Program-made: the position numbers and the translations under genes | NCBI GenBank assembly: GCA_949358305.1 | Contig: OX442315.1 | Coordinates: 14,348,427 to 14,412,426, forward strand | DNA: 64,000 nt | Origin: Strigamia acuminata | Taxonomy: Eukaryota > Arthropoda > Chilopoda > Geophilomorpha > Linotaeniidae | Reading direction: 5' to 3' | Part shown: piece after piece, positions 20,378 through 29,975 of the stretch | Position numbering within the stretch: position 1 is the first letter of the stretch | How the letters are laid out: each line of letters begins with the position of its first letter | Notes under the pieces: model-generated | What the model was told of the DNA's origin: nothing | What the model saw: only the letters and a program-made list of their open reading frames with translations | Databases searched by the model: none

Positions 20378-22791
20378 TCTCTTCTCCAGTGTCCCACCTC
20401 GTTACAATAATTACAAGGTTTTGTGGTGGAGTTATCTGTTTTCGGGTACGGTCGTCTCACGAACTCTTTTTTCTCGTAGGGTTTGTCGCTTTTTGGATTG
20501 TGGTGCTCCGTTTTATTCGCGGTCTTCATTCGGGGTCGGTAGCTTGGGGCGATTTCTTTCCCCATGTTAGCGTGGAGAGTCTCTTCTTCTTGTTGGCTAT
20601 CGCTGGTATCCCCTCCTGAGTTTTGCTCGGAGTTATTGTCTTCACTTTCCCTCCCTTCTTCGAGATTAGTTGCGTCGGAGTTTGTACTGGCTTTGTAAGC
20701 TTTTGGAGCCGGTATCGGGTTCGAGGTGGCTTTATCGTTCGCCTTTTTCGGAGGTGCGGCCTCGATTTCCCCGTTCAGGAAGCTACGCGACTGGATCAGT
20801 CTCCCTGCGTCATGATTTTTCGCATGGATACGCTGTATGCGGAGTTGCGTTTGTGTCCTCTGTTCGGGCGTCAGGGCTTCCGTATAACGATCGTCTACTT
20901 CTTCGTGATAGTCATTTACAAATTTTAGCAGCTGTTCGAAACTATCTGCTGTGGGAGCGTTCATATCTCTCAGTACTTTCTTTGAGGTGTCGTTTAACCC
21001 CTTTTCGAAAATCACGTTTTGCGCATATTCGTCGAGTGGCGTATCCAACTCGTTGAACAAACTTTTCGCTCGTCGGAAATAGGCTCGTAACTCTTCTCCT
21101 GCGGCTTGTAGCATGAGACTGACTCTCTGTCTAATTTCTTTTTGGGTCTCGCCGTACTGACTGTTGAAAGCGACGACAAACTGTTCCCAAGTTTTTAATT
21201 TTGCTTCCACATACCAGGCTCTGGCTTCCCCTATTAACATTTCGGGTAGCCCTTTTGTTACCATCTCGTCGGGTTCGGCTCCGAGTCGTGAAATGGTGAG
21301 TGCCACTTCGTCTAAGAAGTTATTGCCGGCCCTCCAGGTTCCGTCGAATCTCATCAGTCGCAACTGTGACCATTTTATGTTTCGGTCCTTTTGTTCTAAA
21401 GCCCATTGATCGGCGGAATATTTTCGAAGAAGGCTCTCGTTTTGTCTTGGGCGATTTCTCAGATTTCGATTTTGGTTGACCTGGGAGTCGGCGCGTGCTC
21501 GTTCCTCGAGTGCTCTCAATCTAGCTTCCATTATGGGATCGGCTTGGTATTGATTCCCACAGTTCGGGGACGTAGCTCCATTTTGGGGCGCAAATCGTTG
21601 GAAATTACCGTTGGTTGAGTTCGGGTCGGTCAAGGTCGGTGTTGTCGAGTTTGGCTGCGACTCGGTCAGTTGTGTTCCGGGGGGGAAAATTCCGTTTATG
21701 GCTGTTCCATTTAGGACCCCGTTCTTCTGTCCGATCAAAATGGTCGACCCTCTCCCGCCGTAAAGTTGTGTCTTTAGTCTTGCGGCTTCTCGGTCGACTT
21801 CGTTGGCGGCTTGTATTTTAATTCTTTCCGCCTCGTTTGCGGCTTCGACGTTGGCTTGTACCGTCTGGATATCTTCGAGGCTTGGCATTGCCAACCTGTT
21901 CCGTCCTTGCTGGTTTCTGAGGTGGTTTCGCTGATTTATCAGTCTAATCATCTCTGCGTTAGGGTCCTTTGGGGTTTGACTGGTGTGGCCAGCTCTCGTA
22001 GCAAAGGATTGGGCGATTGCCCACGACTGTTGACCCTTATTATTTCGACGGTCCTGCTGGAAGGCTTCCAGGAATTCGTTCTGGATTTCGACTGGCTCGT
22101 CCACTATACTATCCCATCCTTGAACGTTGATTCCTTTCGAGCTGAGGGAATCGGCCTCGCTTTCGTCGTCGGCGTCGGATGTTCGGATGGAATCATAGGA
22201 GTCCGTCGTTTGGTTATTCGTTTTTTGACGTTTTACGTTTTTTCGACCTCTTCTAAGGGCTCGTTTTTCCGCTCGCTCTTTGGCAAGACGAATGATCATG
22301 TTCATCTGTGCTAGCGGGTCCCCTTCTTCGTTGTAAGGGATTCCCTCCAGTCGAGCGAGTTCGTACGCTTCTTTACAGCTATCGATCTGGGATTTCTTCG
22401 AATTATAACCGTGTGTGATCGTGACACGATTACTCTGGCGATTATCCTGATTGTCGAATAGGTTATACCCGTTCTGACTTTGTTCGGATTCTTCTTCTTC
22501 CTCTTCGACTTCTTCTTCGATTCGCTGATTTATCGGCGTTTTATTGGTTGGGTTTTTGCTAGCGGGTACTTTACTAGCCGGCGTTTTTCCGGTCGGCACA
22601 TTCTCGGGTGGTTTTTCCGCGTGGTTTTCGTTGACTGGTGTCTTTCCAGTCGTCTTTTCCCTCGTCGGCTCCGGTGGCTGCTTTTCTAACGCTGGACTAG
22701 CTAATGCTTCGGCCCTTGCCTTGGCGGATTCCATGGCTTTTCTTCGGGCGCTTGCGGTTGAAGGGTTTCGATTTTTCCCGCTTTTCGTCAT
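20251..22791 (-). CDS. gag: R1 Gag
   Basis: 846 codons from ATG 22791; an upstream in-frame TTG at 22806 is not a likely start. The N-terminal third is basic and proline/threonine-rich (residues 1-70), then acidic stretches. A capsid-like region (about 460-660) includes RFDGTWRAGNNFLDEV and AWYVEAKLKTWEQFV. One CCHC zinc knuckle, CNYCNEVGHWRRDC, lies at about residues 793-806, followed by a lysine-rich tail that overlaps pol. R3 Gag shares the RFDGSW and AREWYQGLK type motifs, showing common descent. It forms the particle core and binds RNA. Confidence 0.9.
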   Translation of the reverse strand: MTKSGKNRNPSTASARRKAMESAKARAEALASPALEKQPPEPTREKTTGKTPVNENHAEKPPENVPTGKTPASKVPASKNPTNKTPINQRIEEEVEEEEEESEQSQNGYNLFDNQDNRQSNRVTITHGYNSKKSQIDSCKEAYELARLEGIPYNEEGDPLAQMNMIIRLAKERAEKRALRRGRKNVKRQKTNNQTTDSYDSIRTSDADDESEADSLSSKGINVQGWDSIVDEPVEIQNEFLEAFQQDRRNNKGQQSWAIAQSFATRAGHTSQTPKDPNAEMIRLINQRNHLRNQQGRNRLAMPSLEDIQTVQANVEAANEAERIKIQAANEVDREAARLKTQLYGGRGSTILIGQKNGVLNGTAINGIFPPGTQLTESQPNSTTPTLTDPNSTNGNFQRFAPQNGATSPNCGNQYQADPIMEARLRALEERARADSQVNQNRNLRNRPRQNESLLRKYSADQWALEQKDRNIKWSQLRLMRFDGTWRAGNNFLDEVALTISRLGAEPDEMVTKGLPEMLIGEARAWYVEAKLKTWEQFVVAFNSQYGETQKEIRQRVSLMLQAAGEELRAYFRRAKSLFNELDTPLDEYAQNVIFEKGLNDTSKKVLRDMNAPTADSFEQLLKFVNDYHEEVDDRYTEALTPEQRTQTQLRIQRIHAKNHDAGRLIQSRSFLNGEIEAAPPKKANDKATSNPIPAPKAYKASTNSDATNLEEGRESEDNNSEQNSGGDTSDSQQEEETLHANMGKEIAPSYRPRMKTANKTEHHNPKSDKPYEKKEFVRRPYPKTDNSTTKPCNYCNEVGHWRRDCPKRKKRKEEKEAAKNDALLEKLTAKFEELTKNWLKQTEKK

Positions 22792-22857
22792 TTCGATAGT
22801 TTGCAAAGTTCAAACCGTAAGATATGTTTATTTAAAATAGTTTGAATGTTCAAAACT

Positions 22858-22875
22858 ATCCCGGACAGACCCCCA
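22858..22875 (-). other. R1 primer binding site
   Basis: Two bases (CG) after the 5' LTR, the minus strand reads TGGGGGTCTGTCCGGGAT. This resembles the classic tRNA-Pro site but differs at three central positions, so the primer tRNA is uncertain. Confidence 0.7.
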
Positions 22876-22877
22876 CG

Positions 22878-23486
22878 TGTCGTAACCTTGATTCCGGTAA
22901 ATAAACTTACACAATATCTTACAATAATAACCTTTTATTTCACACTTGTAATATAATACAAATATACTTAACAATGCTGTGGTCTCGGATCCTTGTCGGC
23001 GGATACGATTTGTTGCTGCACGGCAGTCTTACACGTGGCTTCTGTTGTCTAGGGTAATGGCGTCTGGCGAAACACGTGTTCGCAAACGCTTCGCTTCGGA
23101 GATATTACAATCGTAGTATAGCTACGATAATATCTGTGACTTGTGATTTATAGATGTAATTGGCAACGGGCATCGATCCTCTATCAATCCGGTAAAACGG
23201 CCTGACGGTGAGGTGGTGATGCTAATGTTGCTCTGGTATCTATAAAGTGGGGGTTTCCGGTCAGATACGGGTTTAAATAGTGGCTGGACCGGAAATGACG
23301 TATTTGCATAAATTCGGGGAATTATGCAAATCTATGACGTTGTCACGTCAGTCCCGCAGAAACGGTAAAACTAGTATAGCTAGTTTTCCCGCAATAATCT
23401 GACAATCATTTTACTATCAATATTAAAATTACTATTTATTAAGTTATGATTAATTAAAACACTTTTGTGACCTCGTGGTCACCACA
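22878..23486 (-). repeat. R1 5' LTR
   Basis: 609 bp, same length and apparently the same sequence as the 3' LTR. It abuts the right CGGT duplication. Confidence 0.95.
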
Positions 23487-23564
23487 CGGTTTGTGCTTTT
23501 TGAACCCCAGGGCCAGATTTTGTTGCTTGTAGGCCAGCCCTGATTGTATTAATGCGATTAACAC

Positions 23565-26199
23565 CTTGATTGGGGGTGAAGCTGTATGATTGTTGTGTGA
23601 AATTCCTTGCACAAACGTTTGAAAAGCATCCAGCATATCTCTCTGTAGGAAATATGTAACCTGTTGATCTGTTGTATCTTGTCTCACGTGAATTGTGGCA
23701 GCGTTTATGACATCATCAGAAGCATTTAAAGGTGAATTGAATCTTAAAATTATGATTATGAAATTAAAATACAGATTTTTCTTTTTAATGAAATATTACC
23801 TTTGGATTAAAGCGGTGGAAAAATTATGCCAAATATGTAGTAAACCCCATGCTTTACCATTTAATACTAGGTCAACAGCAGTGCTGACATTAGAAACTGG
23901 TATCTAAATACATATAAACATCGAATTAATATCGTATCAAAATTAGAATCAAGTATTGTAATGTATTGTAATCACATAAACACCATTCAAAATTTTGAGT
24001 TTTGCATTGCTGGATGCACTGTATCGTTAAATGTGATTGAAATGAGTGTAAATATACAATATATATTAGCTTCTTTAACATGTAAAACAAACGCATTACG
24101 CTTGTAAATGCAGCTAAATTGCTATAACGGTCACACAACTAGGTGTTATGTTTCACAGTACAGAAGTAAACAACACTTTTATTCAATAATAATTCTACTT
24201 GATGAATTAAATTTTTGTTTAAGTGAGTTAAGTATTGAGAGCCTAGACCGATGCTGTGTTTTGGGTCCGGGTCTTCATCATTAATTATTGCAAAGTTTAA
24301 ATGTTTTGGATCTCCACCGATTGCTAAACAAAAAAGGATAATTTGAAGTGCAGGGTTTAGAAACTGAAATACGAGTAATCTGTAAATAAGAATTGAAAGA
24401 ATTAGTTACAGAATTTTAATTTAATTCCCGAGAAAAATTCAATTCCCTTTTTACACAATTGCTTTTTTATTATAAAAGTTTTTAAAAAGATACACAAATG
24501 CCGCATTCCAAAGTCATGTTTTGGGTGTGTTTGGGTGTTTATTTTTGAATCTTTTAACATCACAAAACAAAAACAGAAGCATCTATAACACTTATAACAT
24601 GACTTTTTTTAAATGCAGTTAGTGTCGGTTTTTTTCTGGAACGTTTCTACCATGTAAAAACAGAATCGGATGTACTAGATTCTATTCTAATATTTACACT
24701 AAGGTTCTCGACATCTTTATAAAGTTTTTTTTGGTTAATGCAGAAATTCTGGATAAACTAGGCGGACTGAGGTAATCTTTGAAGGTTGGTTTTTCGTCAG
24801 GCAGAGTGAATTTTATTGGGATTATTTCACTATCTTTGTCTTCAAATGATTCAGCGACAGTAAGTCTCTGAAAAAATACAAATTTTGATTTCAACATCAA
24901 CCAAAAGAATTAAACAAATTTTAAAATTTTAACGTTTCAATAAAATAAATATAATAAAAGAAAAGAAAAGAAAAGAAAAGAATAAAATTCAGTGATCATA
25001 ATTACGCTGTCGACTGCATCATCTTGGCAAAGTTTGAGGAAAACATCTTCCAATGTAGACAAATTGTAATGATTTATAAGAAAATTTGGCTGATTTTCAG
25101 CTAATATTCTTCCATTCCTCATGAAACCAACCTAAAATGAAATAAAATCATTAAATATAATTTGCAAATTGATATTTTCATCTTTACTCAAATTTCTCCA
25201 TCAGTGATTTAAATTGACACATTTTTAAACTAAATAAATGTTGCTGTACAACTTTCTAATTGGTGACTATAAAAAATCGTATAACAAAACTAAGTATTCT
25301 TTCACAATTATTGAAAACAAGTTTTTATCAGTTCTTATCTCTCATACGAGATTGTAATTTCAAAACACCACAAACAGTAAACAACATCAAATCGCTATGT
25401 GGCTTAATCGGGTGAGCCCCTTGTCCTAAAGCTAAATAAGCAATTTAATTATTTCATCATGTACCTTATTAGCTTGTCTCGCTTCTTCGATGTAATGCGT
25501 AGTAATGATTACTGTCGCATGCCCTTGAAGGCAGATTGTGAGTAAATGATCCCAAATGCTTGAAATTAGTTCAGTATTGAAACAAAACTTGAAACATTAA
25601 AACAAATTATTATAAAAACCTAAATCTTAACACCGGATCAACTCCGACAGTCGGTTCATCCAAAATTAGCAATGGCGGTTCATGGAGTAGCGCAATGGCG
25701 AATGAAACTCTTCTTTGCTGACCTCCACTGTACGATAAAAAATGTTCACAATGATTCAAATTTAAATTTGATAAAATACAATCTGCTTCGGGTTTATTCA
25801 CCTAAGATTTTTAATAAGTTGTTTTTTGCGCGGTAAATTGAGGAAATCAACAAGAAATTCTGTGCGTAAGTTCACTTTCAAGGGGGTCATGTGGTGCAAT
25901 TGACCAAAATACGAAAGTGTTTCCTGAATTGTGAGTTCTCGATACAAAGCAAGTTCCTAAAAATAAACACAGCTGTTAATTATGCCATAATTGAAAACTA
26001 CCTAATGTTTTTTTTTTTGTTTTTATTATTTTATTTTACTTGAGGCATGTATCCTACAACTGAGCCAGGTATATTGCTCTTCGGTGATCCCGGTGTGTGA
26101 TCAAATACTCTGACAATTCCTTTATTGGGTTTTAATCTGCCTACAACACATCTTAGCAGTGTTGTCTTGCCGCATCCACTTGGACCTAGAAGTCCATAA
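23565..26199 (-). CDS. ABC transporter subfamily H, gene B exons 2-10
   Basis: Exons: 26199-26040, 25956-25802, 25727-25620, 25558-25465, 25131-25006, 24867-24698, 24379-24199, 23903-23800, 23742-23565. All are in phase with GT-AG sites, and exon borders match genes A and D. Exon 2 has Walker [10 protein letters not shown] and Q-loop YMPQ; exons 3-4 give [12 protein letters not shown] and [13 protein letters not shown]; exon 5 has [10 protein letters not shown]. So all ATPase motifs are intact. The extracellular and linker exons 7, 8 and 10 differ most from A and D (for example the longer exon 8 insert [14 protein letters not shown]), so B has diverged in its external loops. With exon 1 at 53833-53715 and exons 11-14 at 11750-10895, B would encode 676 residues. 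Introns 1 and 10 hold the retroelements. Confidence 0.9.
24956..24982. repeat. AAAAG microsatellite in gene B intron 6
   Basis: Five tandem copies of the pentamer AAAAG, just 3' of the exon 6 donor. Confidence 0.8.
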
Positions 26200-26497
26200 C
26201 TGAAAAAAAAATTATTGGAATAAATTTAAAATTTAATATCTTATTTTAATTTGTTTATTATTACACTCGCCATACAAATGTTTGTTTTTAGAATTGGGTT
26301 ATGTTTGGCAAGTGTACAAAGTTATTTCCTCCCACAAGTCAAATGCAAATTATTGCCTAAATTTCATGCATGTTTAGGGCAAGTTTAGTGCAGGGTTAGT
26401 AACAATTTTGCCAATATTTGTTATATTTTTTTGAAGAGTTTTGTTAAATTATTCAAAATTTTTCACCGGAAATTTACCAAATTTTGATCAAATGGTT

Positions 26498-26606
26498 CCC
26501 AAATTTTTATCAAATTTTTATCAATTTTTTTTTCGTATTTTTATCAAATTTTTGATCAAATTTTTGTCAACTTTTTGTCAACTTTTTGTCAACTTTTTGT
26601 CAACTT
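26498..26606. repeat. Left part of 11-bp array TTTTTGTCAAA, split by R2
   Basis: Degenerate (TTTTTATCAAA, TTTTTGATCAAA) then regular copies (TTTTTGTCAAC). The array resumes at 53440 after R2. It lies in gene B intron 1. Confidence 0.85.
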
Positions 26607-27768
26607 TGTCACGGTCCGGTGTTCACGCGTACGAGTAGTACGCATTGTTTCCCCCGTGTTGTGTTTCTAATAAACCCTAATTGTGTTCCTACCTTGTATT
26701 GTTTACATTCTGTCTTACGTTTAGCCGAATTCTCCTCATTTTTCCCTCATTTCTTCCTTTCTTATCCCTTACTCATTCCTAACTTTCTTCTCTTTCTCTC
26801 ACTTCTCTCTTATCTCTTCCTAGTTTTTCTATTTCTGTTTATTGTTTTGATGCGAACTCATTTGCATTTCTATTCTGGTCAGTACGCGTCGACGTTAGTC
26901 ATACACTTAGTATGCACCGACTGTACTGATTGGCTCTTGACTCTTCCGTGATTGGTTGAGCTTGGATGAGTCCAAGTTTACCTTTCACCCTATTTTTCCC
27001 TTTTTTCCTCAGTTAAGCTCTGTATCCCGAACGCGTAGGAGCTCTTTGGAGCCAGTGCTCATGGCAGAGTCTTAGCTCACTTTTCAAAGCTCACTCGTTG
27101 CTTTGTTTTCACCTAGTAGTTCTGAGACATGACTCTAGGCTTTCACCTCATCTTTATCGGTGTTAATTCACAGTTTTATCCACTTGAACCTGTTGTTTTT
27201 CCGCTTCTCTTCGTATCGTTTTAAGCGCCGTGACGCGTCGCTATTTGGGCAGGATAAGTTTGTTTGGCTTTCAAACTGAAATCTTTGTGTCTATTTATTT
27301 CATGCATCCGGCGCGTAGCTTAGTTTCGCCGCTCACAACGAGCTTTAGCTTAATTAAGCATTAGTTTGGGGTTTAGTTTAGATTTGAGTGACCGTGCAGG
27401 CCAGTTACGCACGCGTTAGCACCCATTTCGCGCTTCACTTCGACAGCGAGGCGGACGCTTGTGAGTCGGGACGTTACGTGTTTCGTTTAACTTCGTGTGA
27501 TCTTGTGATCTGCACGATACGTTGCGGGACGCGCGTTGGGTCTTGACTCTGGTGACCGCTAAGCAAATTCTGTCCCCCCATTTTAGTAGCTCGGAATACC
27601 CGGCCAAAATAAATATTCGTGTAAAGATCGGGATCTGGAGTGTGTGCTACCGACATAAGGCGTGCACTCACGGCTGGGCAGGTCTCGAGGACCAGGCTCC
27701 CAAGATTTTCTGTATCGCGGCGTCTTTCAAACGCGTCCCAAACCGCTCGGGAAACGCGATTCATTACA
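26607..27768 (+). repeat. R2 5' LTR
   Basis: 1162 bp, begins TGTCACGG and ends TTCATTACA. AATAAA occurs near 26669. Short open frames inside it recur unchanged in the 3' LTR, which supports near-identity of the two LTRs. Confidence 0.95.
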
Positions 27769-27770
27769 CG

Positions 27771-27788
27771 TGGTGCCGAAACCCGGGA
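27771..27788 (+). other. R2 primer binding site
   Basis: TGGTGCCGAAACCCGGGA starts two bases (CG) after the LTR. The primer tRNA was not identified. Confidence 0.75.
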
Positions 27789-27947
27789 GTATTCCGAGTT
27801 TTTCTAATTGCTGCCCATATAAACTGCTTTTGCGGTGGGTGCGGCAATTATCTTTGGAAAAACTAAGGTTTAAGTGGCGTTGTTACTCGCTACTTTTTTA
27901 AGCAGTAAGATCATTCATTTGAGTCACTGCTATAGTTTCTGTCTATC

Positions 27948-29975
27948 ATGGCGGAAGGAGGTCATCTTGGTGATGACTCTACAAGTGTGTGGCCCGATTG
28001 GTTGCGTCGGGCGGGTGAGCGGCTTTACGAACGTACGCCGCGCCCGTCTGACTCGCGGCCAAGGCCCAAGTCCGTGCATGGCGTTCCCTTGGCAGGGGAT
28101 GGTCGGCCGCCATCCTACTCGCAAATACACGAGGGTGCTGCAATTGCAGAGATGGGGGCCTCCACAACAGATGGCTCCTATCGCCCCGACACCTCCTCGT
28201 CTCTGCATGAGTCTCGAGTGGATTTTTCAGCGTCAGCGGTGTTGACTCCCCCGGTGCCGAGAAACCCCACCGCTCCTCCGGGATCTAGTCCGGAGGATAA
28301 TGTTGCTAGGGAGGAAGTCCAACGTGAACCAGATTGGTTGCGTTATTTACAGCGAGCCGAGCTGGCGCTGAATGAACGCGTTGTTCGAACAATGGAACAA
28401 TTTAGTCATAATATCGACTGCAGATTGGTACATTGGAGGAATGAGACTCTAGGGGGGATGAGGGATGTAGTTAGGGAGGAAATTGTGGCTTTAACCGTGC
28501 AGCCCGTGGAGGGGGTTATTCCACCTGTTCAGCAGAGACCTCATGACACTCTGCCTGGCGACGGGCCTCCTCCTGGGCAGGATGAGGGGCCGAGACCGGT
28601 CCGCTCACGTATCCTGACGCCAAGTGAATTTGACAGACAAGGTTTAGCAGGAGAAGGGGGAGCGCCGGAGAATATAAACCCCCCGCTACCCCCGCGAGAG
28701 AGGCCATCGAACGTGACAGCCCAAGCGGGCTCGCAAAGATACGCTCCGTCGGAGTATGCCAACAGTGAGGTTATGAGGGACATAATTCGTTCCAAATCCT
28801 CGGCTGTCAGCCTTCCTTCGACGGCAAGTGTTGATCGGGCAGCTGCTGCGCGCGGAAATTCAGTCAATTCGCGTCTCCGGCAGCGGACTTATCCGCCCAT
28901 ACCGGCCCCGCCGCCGCAGTATGATTTGTCGCATGTGAAATCGGAGAGTGTGCCGAAGTTTGATGAGACGGACCTATCTTATAATGCTGTTGAGCGATTC
29001 CTGGCAAAACTGCGTGCACATTTTGTTATGTCACGCGTGTCGGAGGAGGCGTACATCGACTTGTTTATTCCTTTGGCCTTGGGTGGGAAACCACTAAATT
29101 GGTTCCTGCGTTTGCGTCATAAACCTAAAACATGGAGTGAATTTGTCGTGCGCTTCCGCAAGGTGTATTCCCTGTCTGAGGCTGACGCGGCAGTCTTCTT
29201 ACAAGATGCGTGTCAGGAAGTTGGAGAGGATACGGCAGAGTTTCTGTGTGAAATGAGTCGTTACCTTGAATTGACAGGTGTGCTAGGGGATCGGCAGCAG
29301 TGGAACTTGGCTCAGCATTGGCTGCAGCCGCAGATCACCGATACGATGGTCCGGTATGGCGTACATTCCATGTCGCGAGCGATAGATCTGGGTCAGGTGG
29401 CGGATCGTGAGTTGAAGATGCGTGCCCTTCAACACCGTAGATTTGACGAAAAAGGGGTTCGAAAAGGCCTAGTTCCCGCTCCCGAACCCAAACCTAGGAA
29501 AGCTAGGGTTGGGGAGACTAGGAAAGTGGAACCGGCTAAGGCAGAGAAACCTCCTGCCCGCCTCCAATTTGATAAACGAAAATTGGTCGCGTTGGCCGAG
29601 GTTTTGGGCTATCCGATGGCGGATGGTGACGCGCAGAGTGTCGTCGGGCAGTCCCTGAGGAGTGAACCTCCGGCGCCGACACGGGTAATCAGTGCCCCTG
29701 CAAAGGCCCCGGAGGCAAAGGTTCCTCCGGGTGTCGCGGTGGCATTGTGTGGCCATTCCGCTCATTCTTTTGCCAACACGACAAGCCCTCCCAATTTAGT
29801 GTTACCACCCGGAGCTGAGTGGGTGCGAAATCGCAAGGATCGTTGGTATATGCGTGATATAGAAAAACGCATTGCTTTATGTCCCCATTGCTTCAAGCCC
29901 TGGCAGTTTCCGGGAAACGACCTCGGTCCGTCGACCAACCCGTCCGAGAAGGCGGCGGACCCGAAACGCAAGTAA
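27948..29975 (+). CDS. gag: R2 Gag
   Basis: 675 codons from ATG 27948. The N-terminal half is proline-rich and disordered-looking. A retrotransposon-type capsid region spans about residues 325-500 (YNAVERFLAKLRAHF; LALGGKPLNWFLRLRHKPKTW; WSEFVVRFRKVYS). It lacks a standard CCHC knuckle. Instead the C-terminus has CGHSAH and, about 50 residues later, CPHC, which could bind one zinc. The end overlaps pol in another frame. Gag is clearly diverged from R1 and R3 Gag. Confidence 0.88.
   Translation: MAEGGHLGDDSTSVWPDWLRRAGERLYERTPRPSDSRPRPKSVHGVPLAGDGRPPSYSQIHEGAAIAEMGASTTDGSYRPDTSSSLHESRVDFSASAVLTPPVPRNPTAPPGSSPEDNVAREEVQREPDWLRYLQRAELALNERVVRTMEQFSHNIDCRLVHWRNETLGGMRDVVREEIVALTVQPVEGVIPPVQQRPHDTLPGDGPPPGQDEGPRPVRSRILTPSEFDRQGLAGEGGAPENINPPLPPRERPSNVTAQAGSQRYAPSEYANSEVMRDIIRSKSSAVSLPSTASVDRAAAARGNSVNSRLRQRTYPPIPAPPPQYDLSHVKSESVPKFDETDLSYNAVERFLAKLRAHFVMSRVSEEAYIDLFIPLALGGKPLNWFLRLRHKPKTWSEFVVRFRKVYSLSEADAAVFLQDACQEVGEDTAEFLCEMSRYLELTGVLGDRQQWNLAQHWLQPQITDTMVRYGVHSMSRAIDLGQVADRELKMRALQHRRFDEKGVRKGLVPAPEPKPRKARVGETRKVEPAKAEKPPARLQFDKRKLVALAEVLGYPMADGDAQSVVGQSLRSEPPAPTRVISAPAKAPEAKVPPGVAVALCGHSAHSFANTTSPPNLVLPPGAEWVRNRKDRWYMRDIEKRIALCPHCFKPWQFPGNDLGPSTNPSEKAADPKRK

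Larger units (their letters stand above)
12087..23490 (-). mobile_element. Ty3/Gypsy LTR retrotransposon R1 with third ORF
   Basis: Complete element 12091-23486 (11.4 kb) on the minus strand, with 609-bp LTRs starting TG and ending CA and a 4-bp target duplication CGGT (12087-12090, 23487-23490). Order in its own direction: 5' LTR, primer site, gag, pol in the -1 frame, spacer, two-exon ORF3, purine tract, 3' LTR. Integrase follows RT/RNase H, the Ty3/Gypsy order. LTRs look identical and all ORFs are open, so the insertion is recent and may be competent. It sits in intron 10 of gene B, in the same orientation as that gene. Confidence 0.95.

Noticed and set aside
24956-24982. CRISPR-like or satellite structure
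   Set aside because: Simple pentamer microsatellite without spacers; no CRISPR features anywhere in the window.
26615-26951. Open frame rich in Phe, Leu and Ser in the R2 LTR
   Set aside because: Comes from pyrimidine-rich LTR sequence and recurs in the other LTR. Not a membrane protein gene.
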